In this document: positions 34,215 through 42,372 of the stretch, one piece after another
Position numbering within the stretch: the first letter of the stretch is position 1
Layout of the letters: every line of letters starts with the position of its first letter
From: Deltaproteobacteria bacterium
GTDB lineage: Bacteria > Myxococcota > Myxococcia > Myxococcales > SZAS-1
DNA length: 64,000 nt
Assembly: GCA_018266075.1 (NCBI GenBank)
Contig: JAFEBB010000021.1
Location: 42,236 to 106,235 of the forward strand
Direction of reading: 5' to 3'
Made by a program: the position numbers and the translations under genes
Notes under the pieces: generated by a model
Seen by the model: the letters and a program-made list of their open reading frames with translations, nothing else
Databases searched by the model: none
Told to the model about the DNA's origin: nothing

Positions 34215-35189
34215 CTACGGGCTGGCGAAGAACGAGTTCTCGCTGGCGTTCCAGTACTGGCCAGCCGACCAGGTCGCTGGAAGATCCTGGAGGTCCGTCT
34301 GGGTGCTGTGCTCGGTCGAAGTTCCCGGTCGGCAGAACGAATAGGGCATGTCGATGCCCAGGCCGCCGTCGAGCGGGGAGAGGACGGCGATCCAGTACGT
34401 CCTTCCGGCGACCACGTTGATGGGCGCGTTCGCCACGGCCGCGCTGTTCCAACCCACCACGTCTTGTGCGACCTCGCCGCGCGCGAGCAGGCTGTTCGGC
34501 GAGACGCCGGCGACGTCGTCATACAGGCCGACCACGATTGGTCCGCCCCGTCCGTACTGGCTGTAGAACCAGAGGTGGCCCACGCCGCCGTCCGCCTGGG
34601 CCATGAAGCTGGAGGCCTCGGCGAGCCCTGCCGCATGAGGGTCGGGGCCGAGCTCGACGACCTCCTCCACCGGATCGCCGAGCAGAACCCCACCGGCGTC
34701 CTGGTTGAAAGGAATGCCTCCACCGTCGACCGTGCATGCCGGATTGCCGCTGCTGCCCCCGGACCCGCTTGAACCGCCGGAGCTGCTCGACGTCCCCGTG
34801 CTGGACGCGCTGCTGCTCGACGAGGAGCTGCTGCTGGACGAGCTCGAGCTGCTCGACGACGTCCCGGTGCTCGAGCCGCTGCTGGACGCGCTCGAGCTGC
34901 TCGACGACGTCCCACTGCTGCTCGACGACGTCCCACTGCTGCTCGACGACTCGGTGACGCCGCCGGAGCTGCCGGACGACGACGCGCCGGTCACGGTTCC
35001 GGCGCCGGAGCTCGACGACGCCAGCCCGAGCACGCAGGTGTGCGTGTCCGCGCTGCAGACGAAGCCCGCATCCGCGTCGCAGACGATGCCGCCGTCCACG
35101 CCGCAGGACTTGATCTCCAGGCATCCCGAGAGGCCGTACGCGCCGGCGATGATCGACGCGAGCGCCACGAATTTCACGGCGCGGCTCAT
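34215..35189 (-). CDS. Lipoprotein with a polyserine linker
   Basis: 324 residues. The lipobox is GLSGC (Cys23). Residues 29-52 hold a small Cys motif (SCG, VCDAD, VCSAD, HTC). Residues 57-149 are almost only Ser, Gly and Thr, a long flexible spacer of the kind used to hold a domain away from the membrane. Residues 150-324 are a beta-rich domain with AEASSFMAQADGGVGHLWFYS and GRTYWIAVLSPLDGG, like the choice-of-anchor or jelly-roll modules of myxobacterial surface proteins. The ATG overlaps the stop of the preceding gene (ATGA), so the two are probably co-translated. The ligand is unknown. Confidence 0.82.
   Translation of the reverse strand: MSRAVKFVALASIIAGAYGLSGCLEIKSCGVDGGIVCDADAGFVCSADTHTCVLGLASSSSGAGTVTGASSSGSSGGVTESSSSSGTSSSSSGTSSSSSSASSSGSSTGTSSSSSSSSSSSSSSSSSASSTGTSSSSGGSSGSGGSSGNPACTVDGGGIPFNQDAGGVLLGDPVEEVVELGPDPHAAGLAEASSFMAQADGGVGHLWFYSQYGRGGPIVVGLYDDVAGVSPNSLLARGEVAQDVVGWNSAAVANAPINVVAGRTYWIAVLSPLDGGLGIDMPYSFCRPGTSTEHSTQTDLQDLPATWSAGQYWNASENSFFASP
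34897..34950 (-). repeat. 21-base tandem repeat in the polyserine coding region
   Basis: Two perfect copies of a 21-base unit (34897-34917 and 34918-34938) plus 12 bases of a third encode part of the Ser-rich linker. This is a short tandem repeat that can expand or contract in frame and change linker length. Confidence 0.75.
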
Positions 35190-36085
35190 CGCGCGGCCTC
35201 CGCGCTGGGCGCAGGAGCAGGCGCGCCGCTGGTGTAGAGCAGGTACGCGCCGCCGCAGAGCGCGGCCACGCCGGTGCCGCCGGCGATCCAGGCGAACGTG
35301 GCGGTGCTGCGACCTTGCCGCTGCAGGTCCGCGGCGCCGGTCGCGTCACCGTGCGCGAGGTCGCTGTCGATCTGCGACTGCCAGCTCGAGCGCTGCGCGA
35401 GCCCGTAGCCGCCGGCGACGATTCCCACCAGCGTGGCCACGCCGCCCGCAATCATCAGCGTCAGGCCGGTGGTGCGCTGGGCGTTGCTGCCGCCGGGCGC
35501 GGGCTGGGTCGCCGTGGCGCTGGGCTGCAGTCCGCCAGCCGGAGGCGTGTGCGTCCCGGGCGTGGAGGCCGCGAACGACGCGTTGGCGCCCGGGTGCAGC
35601 GGCGCCACGAGCTGCGGCACCAGCTGCTCCAGCGCCTTCACCAGCTGCGACGAGGAGCGGCTCGACACGTGCACCCGCGCGTGGTTCAGCTCGGAGCCCT
35701 TGGTGTCGATGAGCGCGAGCGTGAGCAGGGTGTCCTGGTCGAGCACCGAGACGCTGCCTCGCACGATGTAATCCACGCCCAGCGCCGCGCCCAGCTCCGC
35801 CAGGCACGACGACGCCCCGCAGCCCAGGAGCTGCCGCTGCCGGTCCACGCCCAGCGTGGCCTCGATGTCGGCGGGCGAGAGCACGGTCAAGCCCAGCTCG
35901 CGCAGGCGCGCGCCGAGCGTCTCGTTGAGCGCGGTCATCGTGGAGGGCGTGAGCTCGGGCACCGCGGGGAAGTCCAGCGCCATGAGCCGCTTGGGCTTCT
36001 CGGGGGGCTTGTCCGCTCCCAGCGCGGAGCCGCAGAACGCCGAGAGGACGAGGAGGGAGAGTGCCGCGCGTCGCGCCAAATGCAT
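35186..36085 (-). CDS. Exported protein with FlgO/CsgG-like N-terminal domain and two membrane helices
   Basis: 299 residues with a signal peptide ending at ALG. Residues 33-140 contain LMALDFPAVPELTP, then ALNETLGARLRELGLTVLS, then GCGASSCLAELGAALGVDYIVRG and the strand LLTLALIDTKG. This alternation is usual for FlgO/CsgG-like or LpoB-like periplasmic domains in myxobacteria, with a typical Cys pair. A Ala/Pro/Thr-rich linker and two C-terminal helices (about 205-230 and 262-285) follow. It may pair with envelope machinery; the role is unknown. The following lipoprotein start overlaps its stop by four bases. Confidence 0.7.
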   Translation of the reverse strand: MHLARRAALSLLVLSAFCGSALGADKPPEKPKRLMALDFPAVPELTPSTMTALNETLGARLRELGLTVLSPADIEATLGVDRQRQLLGCGASSCLAELGAALGVDYIVRGSVSVLDQDTLLTLALIDTKGSELNHARVHVSSRSSSQLVKALEQLVPQLVAPLHPGANASFAASTPGTHTPPAGGLQPSATATQPAPGGSNAQRTTGLTLMIAGGVATLVGIVAGGYGLAQRSSWQSQIDSDLAHGDATGAADLQRQGRSTATFAWIAGGTGVAALCGGAYLLYTSGAPAPAPSAEAAR

Positions 36086-36127
36086 GGGGCCCCGGGTCCG
36101 AAGCGGGACTCGACGATACCACCGCGC

Positions 36128-37387
36128 TCAGGGACCGCCGAGCTTGAAGCGCGCCACCAGGCTCTCGGCGACGTCCTCACCGATGGCCAGCCGCGAGGCG
36201 AGCTTGGCCACGCGCTCCTTCGACGGCGCATCGCGCGCGGTGAGCCACTGCCGCTCCACCTCTTCGCGCACATGGCGCTCGAGCGCCTCCTGGGCGCCGA
36301 GCTCGCGCAGGTAACGGCCGCGGGTGAGCAGCAGCCGCACCTGCTCGCCCAGCGGCTTTCCGAACAGCTCGCGCCGGAACCGGTCGCGCAGCCGCTCGGC
36401 CTCGGCCCATAGCCCGCGCGCCTCCAGATCCTTGCGCAGGTCGGCCGGCGTGACCTTGAGCTTCTTGGCCACCTCGCCCAGCTCGCCGCGGGCCTGGGTG
36501 AAGAGGTAGCGGAGGTTGTCGAGCTCCTGGCGCTCGGCCTCGGCGCGCAGGCCGTGGCGGGCCAGGAGCACGTCGAGCTCTTCGGGGCCCCACTTCTTCG
36601 TCGAGCGGAACACGCGGTTCAGCGAGCCGATGATCTGGCGGCGGTTTCCCTTGTAGGTCTTGAGCAGCTCGCGAAGCTCGGCCGCGCCGGCCTGTGACTC
36701 CAGCTCGCGGAGCTCGCGGTGCGCTGGCGTCCCGAGCACGAGTCGGCCCTTGGGCGGACGATCCGCGCCGCGCTTGGGCAGCGGCGGCGGCACGGGCGCG
36801 CTCGGACGGACGCGCTCGGGCTTGGCGCCGCCGGGACGGACGTGCGGCGGTCGCGCGCCCTTCGAGCCGGTCTGCGACATCGCGTGGGCGCGCCGCACCA
36901 GCGAGAGCCGCTTCAGTCGCTGTTCGAGCGCTTCGGTGGAGAGCCCCAGCTTCTTGGCGGTGCGCTCGAGATCGCCATGCGATGCGGCGAGCGCAGCGAG
37001 GACTTCCTGGCGCTGCTCGTCGCGGCTGGGATGCGCAGACTCGCGCTCGCGACGCGCGGCCGGCGACTTCTCCTTGCGCCGGGGCACGCGCGCCATCGCC
37101 ACGTACTCGCCGCGCTCCTCGCGTTCGGCCGCTTCCTGCGCCGACAGGCCGCGGACCACGTCGACCAGCGCCTCGGGACCGAGCGGCTTCGCCTCCGGCT
37201 CCGCCTGGAGCAGCGCTTCCAGCTCGCTGTCCTCATCGGGCGAGAGCCGGGCCAGCGCGAGTCGGACCGCCTCGGGCGAAGAAGGCCGACCGGCGCGGCG
37301 ACAGAAGTCGGCGGCGGCGATCGCGAGCGGGGTGGGGACCTCGTCGGGATCGCGGGCGAGCGTGAAGCCTGAGGGAGCGTCGGCCAT
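36128..37387 (-). CDS. Protein with three Fis-like helix-turn-helix units
   Basis: 419 residues, no membrane helix. An acidic N-terminal helical part (about 15-95) has FCRRAGRPSSPEAVRLAL. Fis-type helix-turn-helix patterns recur at about 127-165 (LAALAASHGDLERTAKKLGL then LEQRLKRL), 241-285 (LLKTYKGNRRQI) and 300-345 (LGEVAKKLKVTPADLR). A basic Pro-rich linker (PKPERVRPSAPVPP) separates the first from the rest. Many Arg/Lys residues suit DNA binding. There is no ATPase or receiver, so this is not a normal bEBP regulator. The ATG at 37387 is used; it is 16 bases from the next minus-strand gene. Confidence 0.72.
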   Translation of the reverse strand: MADAPSGFTLARDPDEVPTPLAIAAADFCRRAGRPSSPEAVRLALARLSPDEDSELEALLQAEPEAKPLGPEALVDVVRGLSAQEAAEREERGEYVAMARVPRRKEKSPAARRERESAHPSRDEQRQEVLAALAASHGDLERTAKKLGLSTEALEQRLKRLSLVRRAHAMSQTGSKGARPPHVRPGGAKPERVRPSAPVPPPLPKRGADRPPKGRLVLGTPAHRELRELESQAGAAELRELLKTYKGNRRQIIGSLNRVFRSTKKWGPEELDVLLARHGLRAEAERQELDNLRYLFTQARGELGEVAKKLKVTPADLRKDLEARGLWAEAERLRDRFRRELFGKPLGEQVRLLLTRGRYLRELGAQEALERHVREEVERQWLTARDAPSKERVAKLASRLAIGEDVAESLVARFKLGGP

Positions 37388-37403
37388 GGGCGCGCGCTTC
37401 GTA

Positions 37404-38081
37404 TCAAGGATGCGCTCGGGCCGCTACGGTCGGAAGACGAAGCACCTCGCAGAGCTCGCTGCAGAGCCGCGCCGCCGCCTCGAGATCCCGGATGGGCCGG
37501 CTGCATGGGACCTGCTCGCCATCGCGCGTGACCACGTCGAGGCGCAGGTAGCGATGTCCGGCGGCGTCGAAGAGCGGGACGGCCAGGAGCTCGTGGATCT
37601 CGTCTGCGTCGATGGTCACCGGCGGCTTGAGGAACGCCTTCACCCGGAGTGAAGCGTCGTCGGCGTTGAGCGCGAAGCCCAGCCAGCGCGCAGACACGGC
37701 CGCGGGCTTCGAAGGTCGGTGGAACGCCGGTCGTTCCCGCGCGACGGGCGTCCGCAGCAGGTCCACGGCGCGAACCGGAAGTGGCGGAGCTGGCGGCGGG
37801 GGCAACTTCGGGAGCACCGTGGTCTCGGCCGGTGGAGGCCGTGGCGGCACCTCCGGTTGGCTCGGACGAGGAGGCGGCGGTGGATCCGGAAGTGGCGCGG
37901 GTTTCCATTCGCGAGCGGCGTCCAGCACCCTGAAGCCACCGACGATGAGAGCGATTGGGATCGCCAGTGCGAGCTCGAGGCTCGTCATCACAACGAACCC
38001 TGAAATCGACCCACACGCCAGCACCGGCGCGAGCATGGACAGCTCCTGTCCGAGATCGCGCTCCGGAAGAGCATTCGCCAT
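37404..38081 (-). CDS. Membrane-anchored Pro-rich protein of unknown function
   Basis: 225 residues. Two hydrophobic segments lie near the N-terminus (about 15-60), then a Pro-rich stretch (about 67-110) and a C-terminal domain with SARWLGFALNADDASLRVKA, PVTIDADEIHELL and YLRLDVVTRDG. The last part looks beta-rich and could be a small sensory or ligand domain; I do not recognise it. The ATG at 38081 is preferred over a GTG at 38135 because residues between them look random. It shares its strand with the Fis-like gene and diverges from the lipoprotein at 38197. Confidence 0.6.
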   Translation of the reverse strand: MANALPERDLGQELSMLAPVLACGSISGFVVMTSLELALAIPIALIVGGFRVLDAAREWKPAPLPDPPPPPRPSQPEVPPRPPPAETTVLPKLPPPPAPPLPVRAVDLLRTPVARERPAFHRPSKPAAVSARWLGFALNADDASLRVKAFLKPPVTIDADEIHELLAVPLFDAAGHRYLRLDVVTRDGEQVPCSRPIRDLEAAARLCSELCEVLRLPTVAARAHP

Positions 38082-38196
38082 GCCACGCCCAGCCTTCGCG
38101 CACTTGGGGCGTCCGAGCGCGTCGGGAGCGCCCACGCTTCGACGCGTAGGACAGAAGTCCGTCGTCCGCTATATTCGGTGCCGTCTGGAGGAGCTG

Positions 38197-38616
38197 ATGC
38201 GACTTCGCCACCTGTTGTGCTGCGCCTTGCTCGCGGGATCGCTCGTGGGGTGCTGGGGACCCAAGGACGACTGCGAAGGCACCATGCGCTCCTTCGAGTC
38301 CATCGTCGACGGAAACCACTGGGACTCGTTCCCGGACATCGTCCACCCGCCGCTGCGCAAGAAGTACGGCGACCTGAACCTCACCCGCTGGGTGGGCGGC
38401 TATTACGAGGGCGCCCGCAGCTTCAAGTTCACCTCGCTGCAGGCCTCGGTCGCGGGCAACATCTGCCTCTGCCAGACGACCTCCACCTGGACGCAGAAGA
38501 TCCGCGGCCACGAGGCGGAGACGTTCGCGGACGAATACAACGCGTACACGCTGCATCTCATCGACGGGAAGTGGTACATGGAGCTCCCCGGCTCCGCGAA
38601 GGTGCAGGCGTTCTGA
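38197..38616 (+). CDS. Small lipoprotein of unknown function
   Basis: 139 residues. The lipobox is LVGC (Cys19). The mature part starts WGPKDDCEGTMRSF and has a single helix followed by a curved sheet (YNAYTLHLIDGKWYMELPG), like a small NTF2-like or cystatin-type fold. Two Cys pairs are possible. The ATG at 38197 is supported by a strong GGAGGAG. The upstream 115-base divergent region contains TATATT (38170-38175) as a possible -10. The next gene starts 18 bases later, so the two may be one unit. Confidence 0.78.
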   Translation: MRLRHLLCCALLAGSLVGCWGPKDDCEGTMRSFESIVDGNHWDSFPDIVHPPLRKKYGDLNLTRWVGGYYEGARSFKFTSLQASVAGNICLCQTTSTWTQKIRGHEAETFADEYNAYTLHLIDGKWYMELPGSAKVQAF

Positions 38617-38634
38617 CGCGAGCCGGCCGCTCCC

Positions 38635-39123
38635 ATGGCCGAACAACCCCACCTCGGCAGCCTCCAGCCTGGCCGCGCGCTGGGCGTGGTGTTCTACCTG
38701 CTGCTCGCGGTGGCGCTGGTGGTGGCGCTCATCGGCGACCGGCTGAGCTGGCTGCCTCCCGCGTGGCGCGCGCTGGCGCCCGCGGCGTTCGGGCTCTTCC
38801 TGGTGCTCTTCGCGGTGTACCGCTACGTGCTCATCCGCGCGGGGCGCTATCCCTTCGGGCGCGCGATGTACCAGGTGCTGATGGGCGTGCTCTTCCTGGT
38901 GGTGCTGCTCTCGCGGGTGCCGCTCGCGCCCGTCACCAGCGGCGACGATCTCGGCACGCTCCTCGACAACGCCGATCCGCTGGTCCGCCGGCTGGCGTGC
39001 GAGGTGGCCCGCTATCGCCCCGATGGCGCGAAGGCGCTGCCGCAGCTGCGCGCGCACGCGGCGGATGACGTCGAGTCGGTTCGCAGCGAGTGCGCGAAGA
39101 GCGTCCAGGCGCTCGCGCACTAG
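38635..39123 (+). CDS. Membrane protein with C-terminal HEAT-like repeats
   Basis: 162 residues. Three membrane helices lie at about 17-35, 48-66 and 79-98. The last 60 residues form a cytosolic HEAT-repeat pair (DNADPLVRRLACEVARYRP and HAADDVESVRSECAKSVQALA), used elsewhere as protein-binding surfaces. There is no enzyme motif. The ATG at 38635 begins 18 bases after the lipoprotein stop. The 159 bases downstream, before the Fur gene, contain no protein gene. Confidence 0.75.
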   Translation: MAEQPHLGSLQPGRALGVVFYLLLAVALVVALIGDRLSWLPPAWRALAPAAFGLFLVLFAVYRYVLIRAGRYPFGRAMYQVLMGVLFLVVLLSRVPLAPVTSGDDLGTLLDNADPLVRRLACEVARYRPDGAKALPQLRAHAADDVESVRSECAKSVQALAH

Positions 39124-39282
39124 CTCCACCGCTCGCCGCTTGCACGAGACGGCCCCCGACGGCCGCCGATCGTTCAGAACGCGGAAGTGTCGCGCCTCTC
39201 GTGCTAAGTAATGTGGACGGGGCAGGGTCGGAATCGACGGTCCGTGGCGCCCCGGTCTTGGAGTAGAGCCCTGGGTTCTGCC

Positions 39283-39768
39283 ATGCCCCACGCGCACGAC
39301 GAGAACGCCAAGGACGACGGCGCCCCCCTCGAGGGCCGCGACACCATCCTCGGCCGCTACATGGCCCAGCACGGGCTGAAGAGCACCCGCCAGCGCACGC
39401 TCATCGTGGACTCGTTCTTCGAGCAGGGCGGGCACGTGTCGGTGGACGAGCTGGTGGGCCAGGTGCGCCAGAAGGATCCGCACGTGTCCACGGCCACCGT
39501 GTACCGCACCATGAAGCTGCTCACCGAGTGCGGCCTCGCGCACGCGCGGCACTTCGGCGACGGCCAGACGCGCTACGAGTCCGCCGCCGGCCGCGACCAC
39601 CACGACCACCTCATCTGCACCTCGTGCGGCAGCATCGTGGAGTTCGAGAACGAGCGCATCGAGGCGCTCCAGCAGGCGGTGGCCAAGCGCCACGGCTTCC
39701 GGCTCACCGGCCACAAGATGGAGCTGTACGGCGTATGCCGCGACTGCCAGCAGAAGCAGCGCGCGTGA
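39283..39768 (+). CDS. Fur-family metal-responsive transcription regulator
   Basis: 161 residues, a little longer than usual because of an acidic N-terminal tail (PHAHDENAKDDGAP). The winged helix (about 25-90) contains KSTRQRTLIVDSFF and STATVYRTMKLL. Residue blocks HHDHLICTSCG and VCRDCQQK supply the metal-binding His and two Cys pairs; the H-H-D-H pattern is the family hallmark. It may act as Fur, PerR or Zur; the metal cannot be fixed from sequence. The ATG at 39283 has no strong ribosome site and an earlier start would add 24 residues that look non-coding. Its stop overlaps the TlpA-like gene by four bases. Confidence 0.9.
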   Translation: MPHAHDENAKDDGAPLEGRDTILGRYMAQHGLKSTRQRTLIVDSFFEQGGHVSVDELVGQVRQKDPHVSTATVYRTMKLLTECGLAHARHFGDGQTRYESAAGRDHHDHLICTSCGSIVEFENERIEALQQAVAKRHGFRLTGHKMELYGVCRDCQQKQRA

Positions 39769-40259
39769 GGCCCCTCGCAGCGCTGGTGCTCGTGCTCGCG
39801 GCCACAGGCTGTGCGCACGCCAGGTCGCCCGAGCAGGTGCTCGCCGACATCGACACTGCGCGCTACCAGCTTCCCACGGACACGGGCGAGCCCTACGCGC
39901 TCGCGCAGCACCGCGGCCACGAGCAGGTGGTGATGTTCTTCGCCACCTGGTGCGTGCCGTGTCTGGCCGAGGTGAACCAGCTGCAGAAGCTCGCCGCGCG
40001 GCAGGACGGCCTGGAGATCGTGGGCGTGGTGATGGACCTCGACGCCGCGCGTACCGCGGCCGCCTTCCGCCACACCACGGGCGTGACCTATCCGCTGCTC
40101 ATCGCCGATGACGCCACGCGCGCGGGCGAGAGCGTGTTCGGCCGGATTCCGGAGCTGCCCACGACGGTGGTCATCGACAAGCAGGGCGTGGTGCGCAGCG
40201 CCTACACCGGGCTCGTGCCCGACGAGGATCTCGACAAGCTCATCCGCGCCGCGCGCTGA
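39765..40259 (+). CDS. TlpA/ResA-like thioredoxin lipoprotein
   Basis: 164 residues. The lipobox is AATGC (Cys16), so the protein should be anchored in the periplasmic leaflet. The thioredoxin fold has the active pair Cys63-Val-Pro-Cys66 (WCVPC) in FFATWCVPCLAEV and the cis-proline block ELPTTVVID. Proteins of this kind reduce disulfides, for example in cytochrome c maturation. The GTG start at 39765 overlaps the Fur stop (GTGA), which suggests the regulator and the redox protein are translated together. A link to metal or peroxide stress is plausible (inference). Confidence 0.92.
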   Translation: MRPLAALVLVLAATGCAHARSPEQVLADIDTARYQLPTDTGEPYALAQHRGHEQVVMFFATWCVPCLAEVNQLQKLAARQDGLEIVGVVMDLDAARTAAAFRHTTGVTYPLLIADDATRAGESVFGRIPELPTTVVIDKQGVVRSAYTGLVPDEDLDKLIRAAR

Positions 40260-40282
40260 GCGCAGGTGTCGAAGGAGAACGC

Positions 40283-40564
40283 ATGTGCCGAAACATCCGG
40301 GTGCTCCACGGCTTCGAGCCGCCCACGACGATGCAGGAGATCCACGACGCCGCGCTGCAGTACGTGCGCAAGGTCAGTGGTCACACCAAGCCCTCGCACG
40401 CTGATCAGGAAGCGTTCGATCACGCCGTCGAAGAGGTCGCGCACGCGACGGCGCACCTGCTCGGCGTCCTGCACCCGGCGAAGCACGTGCGCACGCGCGA
40501 GGGTGAGAAAGAGAAGGCCCGGGAGCGCTGGCGCAAGCGCGAGGCGCGGATCGCGGGCAAGTAG
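40283..40564 (+). CDS. DUF2277 family protein
   Basis: 93 residues. The start MCRNIRVLHGFEPP and the block ALQYVRKVSGHTKP followed by AFDHAVEEVAHAT are the signature of the DUF2277 family, which has no known function. The C-terminus is basic and helical (EKEKARERWRKREAR). It is cytoplasmic with one Cys. AAGGAG precedes the ATG at 40283. It lies 23 bases after the TlpA-like gene and 57 bases before the AgmX-type gene. Confidence 0.88.
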   Translation: MCRNIRVLHGFEPPTTMQEIHDAALQYVRKVSGHTKPSHADQEAFDHAVEEVAHATAHLLGVLHPAKHVRTREGEKEKARERWRKREARIAGK

Positions 40565-40621
40565 CTCGCTTGGAACCTGCCGCTTCGCCGCGCTGTCTGT
40601 TCAGGTGAGGCGGGCCAACAC

Positions 40622-41752
40622 ATGCAAACGGAAATGGACCCGAGCGCGCGCTCGGGGATGGGCAGGCGTCTGCCCAAGCGGCAGCTCGAGGTGGCGGCGA
40701 GGTGGGGCAATGCGCTGTTGGAGCTGCGCCGGGTGGACGCCGACGCGGCGCTGGTCATCGACGACGTCCGGCTCGAGCACTCGCAGCCGGGGCGCGTCGA
40801 CGTGGGGCCGCTGACGTTCGACATCCGCTGGGCGCCGGAGGTGCCGCGCGTGCGGGGGCGCACCGAGGACCTCGACTTCCGCTTCGCCAAGGTGATGGCT
40901 CTGGTGGCGATGGCGCTGGCCAGCTTCGCGCTCGCGGCGCAGGCGGGCTCGGACCTGCCCTCGCTCGACGACGATGTGCTCCAGCGCAACCGCGCCACCA
41001 TCCAGCGCATCTTCACCGCGCAGGCGCAGCCAAAGCCGAGGAGCCCGAGCCCGTCGGCGCCGAAGCACTCGGGCGCGGAAGGCCAGGCGGCCACGGCGCG
41101 CGCTCCGAAGCCGCGACCGACGCGCGACGTCGCGGTGTCGCAGAAGGGCGTGCTGGGCGTGCTCAATCGGCTCGGCGGGGCGTCGGCGCAGCTCTTCGGC
41201 ACCAACGGGTTCAGCGACCAGATGAACGCCGCCCTTCAGGGACTGCACAGCGGCCTCGCCGACGGCAAGGGCGTGGCGGGCATGGGCACGCGCGGCACGG
41301 GTCCGGGCGGCGGCGGCGACTCGAGCCTGTTCGGCATCGGCAGTGCGGGCACGCACAACGGCCGCGGCCCGGGCGGCCCGGGCGACCTCATGCTCGGCGA
41401 CAGCGAGAAGCGCCACGTGCGCGTGCCGTGGGAAGAGGGGAAGGTCGTGGGCGGGCTCTCGCGCGAGGAGATCGAGCGCGTGATCAAGCGGCACCAGAGC
41501 GAAATACTCTTTTGTTACAATTCGCAGCTGCAGAAGTCGCCAGGGCTCGCGGGCAAGGTGGCCGTGAACTTCACCATCGACGGCTCGGGCGTCATCTCCG
41601 AAGCCGCCGTGGCCCAGACCTCGCTCGAGAACGAGGCGGTCGAGCGGTGCGTGATCGACCGCATCCGCCGCTGGCGATTTCCGGAGCCGAAAGGCGGCGG
41701 CGTGGTGGTGGTGACCTATCCGTGGATCTTCATGGAGGCCGGCCAGGAATGA
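40622..41752 (+). CDS. AgmX/PglI-type protein with C-terminal TonB-like domain
   Basis: 376 residues. A polar N-terminal domain (about 20-85) precedes a membrane helix (about 90-110, VMALVAMALASFALAA). A disordered Pro/Lys/Gly-rich stretch follows, with TGPGGGGDSSLFGIGSAG. Residues 275-376 are the C-terminal domain: LSREEIERVIKRHQSEILFCYN, GLAGKVAVNFTIDGSG and ERCVIDRIRRWRFPEP, ending WIFMEAGQE. This domain occurs in myxobacterial AgmX and related gliding or TonB-like proteins. It may work with a Ton/Tol-type motor or gliding complex in the envelope (inference). The ATG at 40622 is used. Confidence 0.87.
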   Translation: MQTEMDPSARSGMGRRLPKRQLEVAARWGNALLELRRVDADAALVIDDVRLEHSQPGRVDVGPLTFDIRWAPEVPRVRGRTEDLDFRFAKVMALVAMALASFALAAQAGSDLPSLDDDVLQRNRATIQRIFTAQAQPKPRSPSPSAPKHSGAEGQAATARAPKPRPTRDVAVSQKGVLGVLNRLGGASAQLFGTNGFSDQMNAALQGLHSGLADGKGVAGMGTRGTGPGGGGDSSLFGIGSAGTHNGRGPGGPGDLMLGDSEKRHVRVPWEEGKVVGGLSREEIERVIKRHQSEILFCYNSQLQKSPGLAGKVAVNFTIDGSGVISEAAVAQTSLENEAVERCVIDRIRRWRFPEPKGGGVVVVTYPWIFMEAGQE

Positions 41753-41785
41753 GCTGGCACGCGCTGCCCGGGCGCTTCTAGAGTC

Positions 41786-42361
41786 ATGCAGAACCCCGAG
41801 AGGGTGGCTCGCGCAATGCCCGCGTACGACCCTTATACCGATCCCGACATCGAGGAGGCGATGCGTGACCAGTTGGCGTCACGCTACAAGGGCCAGATCT
41901 TCCTCGGCGTCGGGGTCGCATTGATTTTCAGCTCCGTCGCGATCGTCGGTCACTGGCTCAAGGCCTATGTCATCGGTGCCTTCGGCGTCTGGATGGTGGG
42001 CCACGGCGCGTTCCAGTGGTACCGCGTCCGCATTTCTCGGACGTCGGTTTCCGCGCTGCGCGACAGCGACATCTCCGACCTGCCCCTCCGCACGAAGTCG
42101 TTCGCGTTGAGCGCGGGAGGCCCTGCTGTGGTCACCGTCAGCTGGCGGCAGCTCAAGCTGAATTCACCGCTGCGCGACGTGCGCGTGAGCTACCAGGGGG
42201 AGGAGATCGCACGCATCAACGAGACCAGCCTGGCGGAGGGTGAGCAGCTTCGCCTGCCCGATGGGAAGACGCTGTTTCTCCGCGTCGAGCCGGATTTCCT
42301 GGCGTACCGGCGAATGGTGGCCTCCCTCGAGGACGCCCAGCTCGTGTCGCTCGCTTCGTAG
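41786..42361 (+). CDS. Membrane protein of unknown function
   Basis: 191 residues. Two membrane helices lie at about 38-57 and 60-80 after an acidic N-terminus (YDPYTDPDIEEAM). The C-terminal 100 residues are a soluble beta-rich domain with FALSAGGPAVVTVSW and LRLPDGKTLFLRVEPDFLAY. No family recognised. The ATG at 41786 lies 33 bases after the AgmX-type gene. The gene converges with plsC, with 11 bases between stop codons. Confidence 0.68.
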   Translation: MQNPERVARAMPAYDPYTDPDIEEAMRDQLASRYKGQIFLGVGVALIFSSVAIVGHWLKAYVIGAFGVWMVGHGAFQWYRVRISRTSVSALRDSDISDLPLRTKSFALSAGGPAVVTVSWRQLKLNSPLRDVRVSYQGEEIARINETSLAEGEQLRLPDGKTLFLRVEPDFLAYRRMVASLEDAQLVSLAS

Positions 42362-42372
42362 CGTGGGCGCGC

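Noticed and set aside
36694..37372. Plus-strand open frames opposite the Fis-like gene
   Set aside because: They are Arg/Ala/Ser-rich shadows with no start site and lie fully within the coding region of the minus-strand gene.
39223..39282. GGGGC...GGAATCGACGG stretch resembling the 5' end of tmRNA
   Set aside because: Only about 60 bases precede the Fur start, no T-arm or CCA end is found at the right distance and no tag reading frame exists, so it is a chance match.
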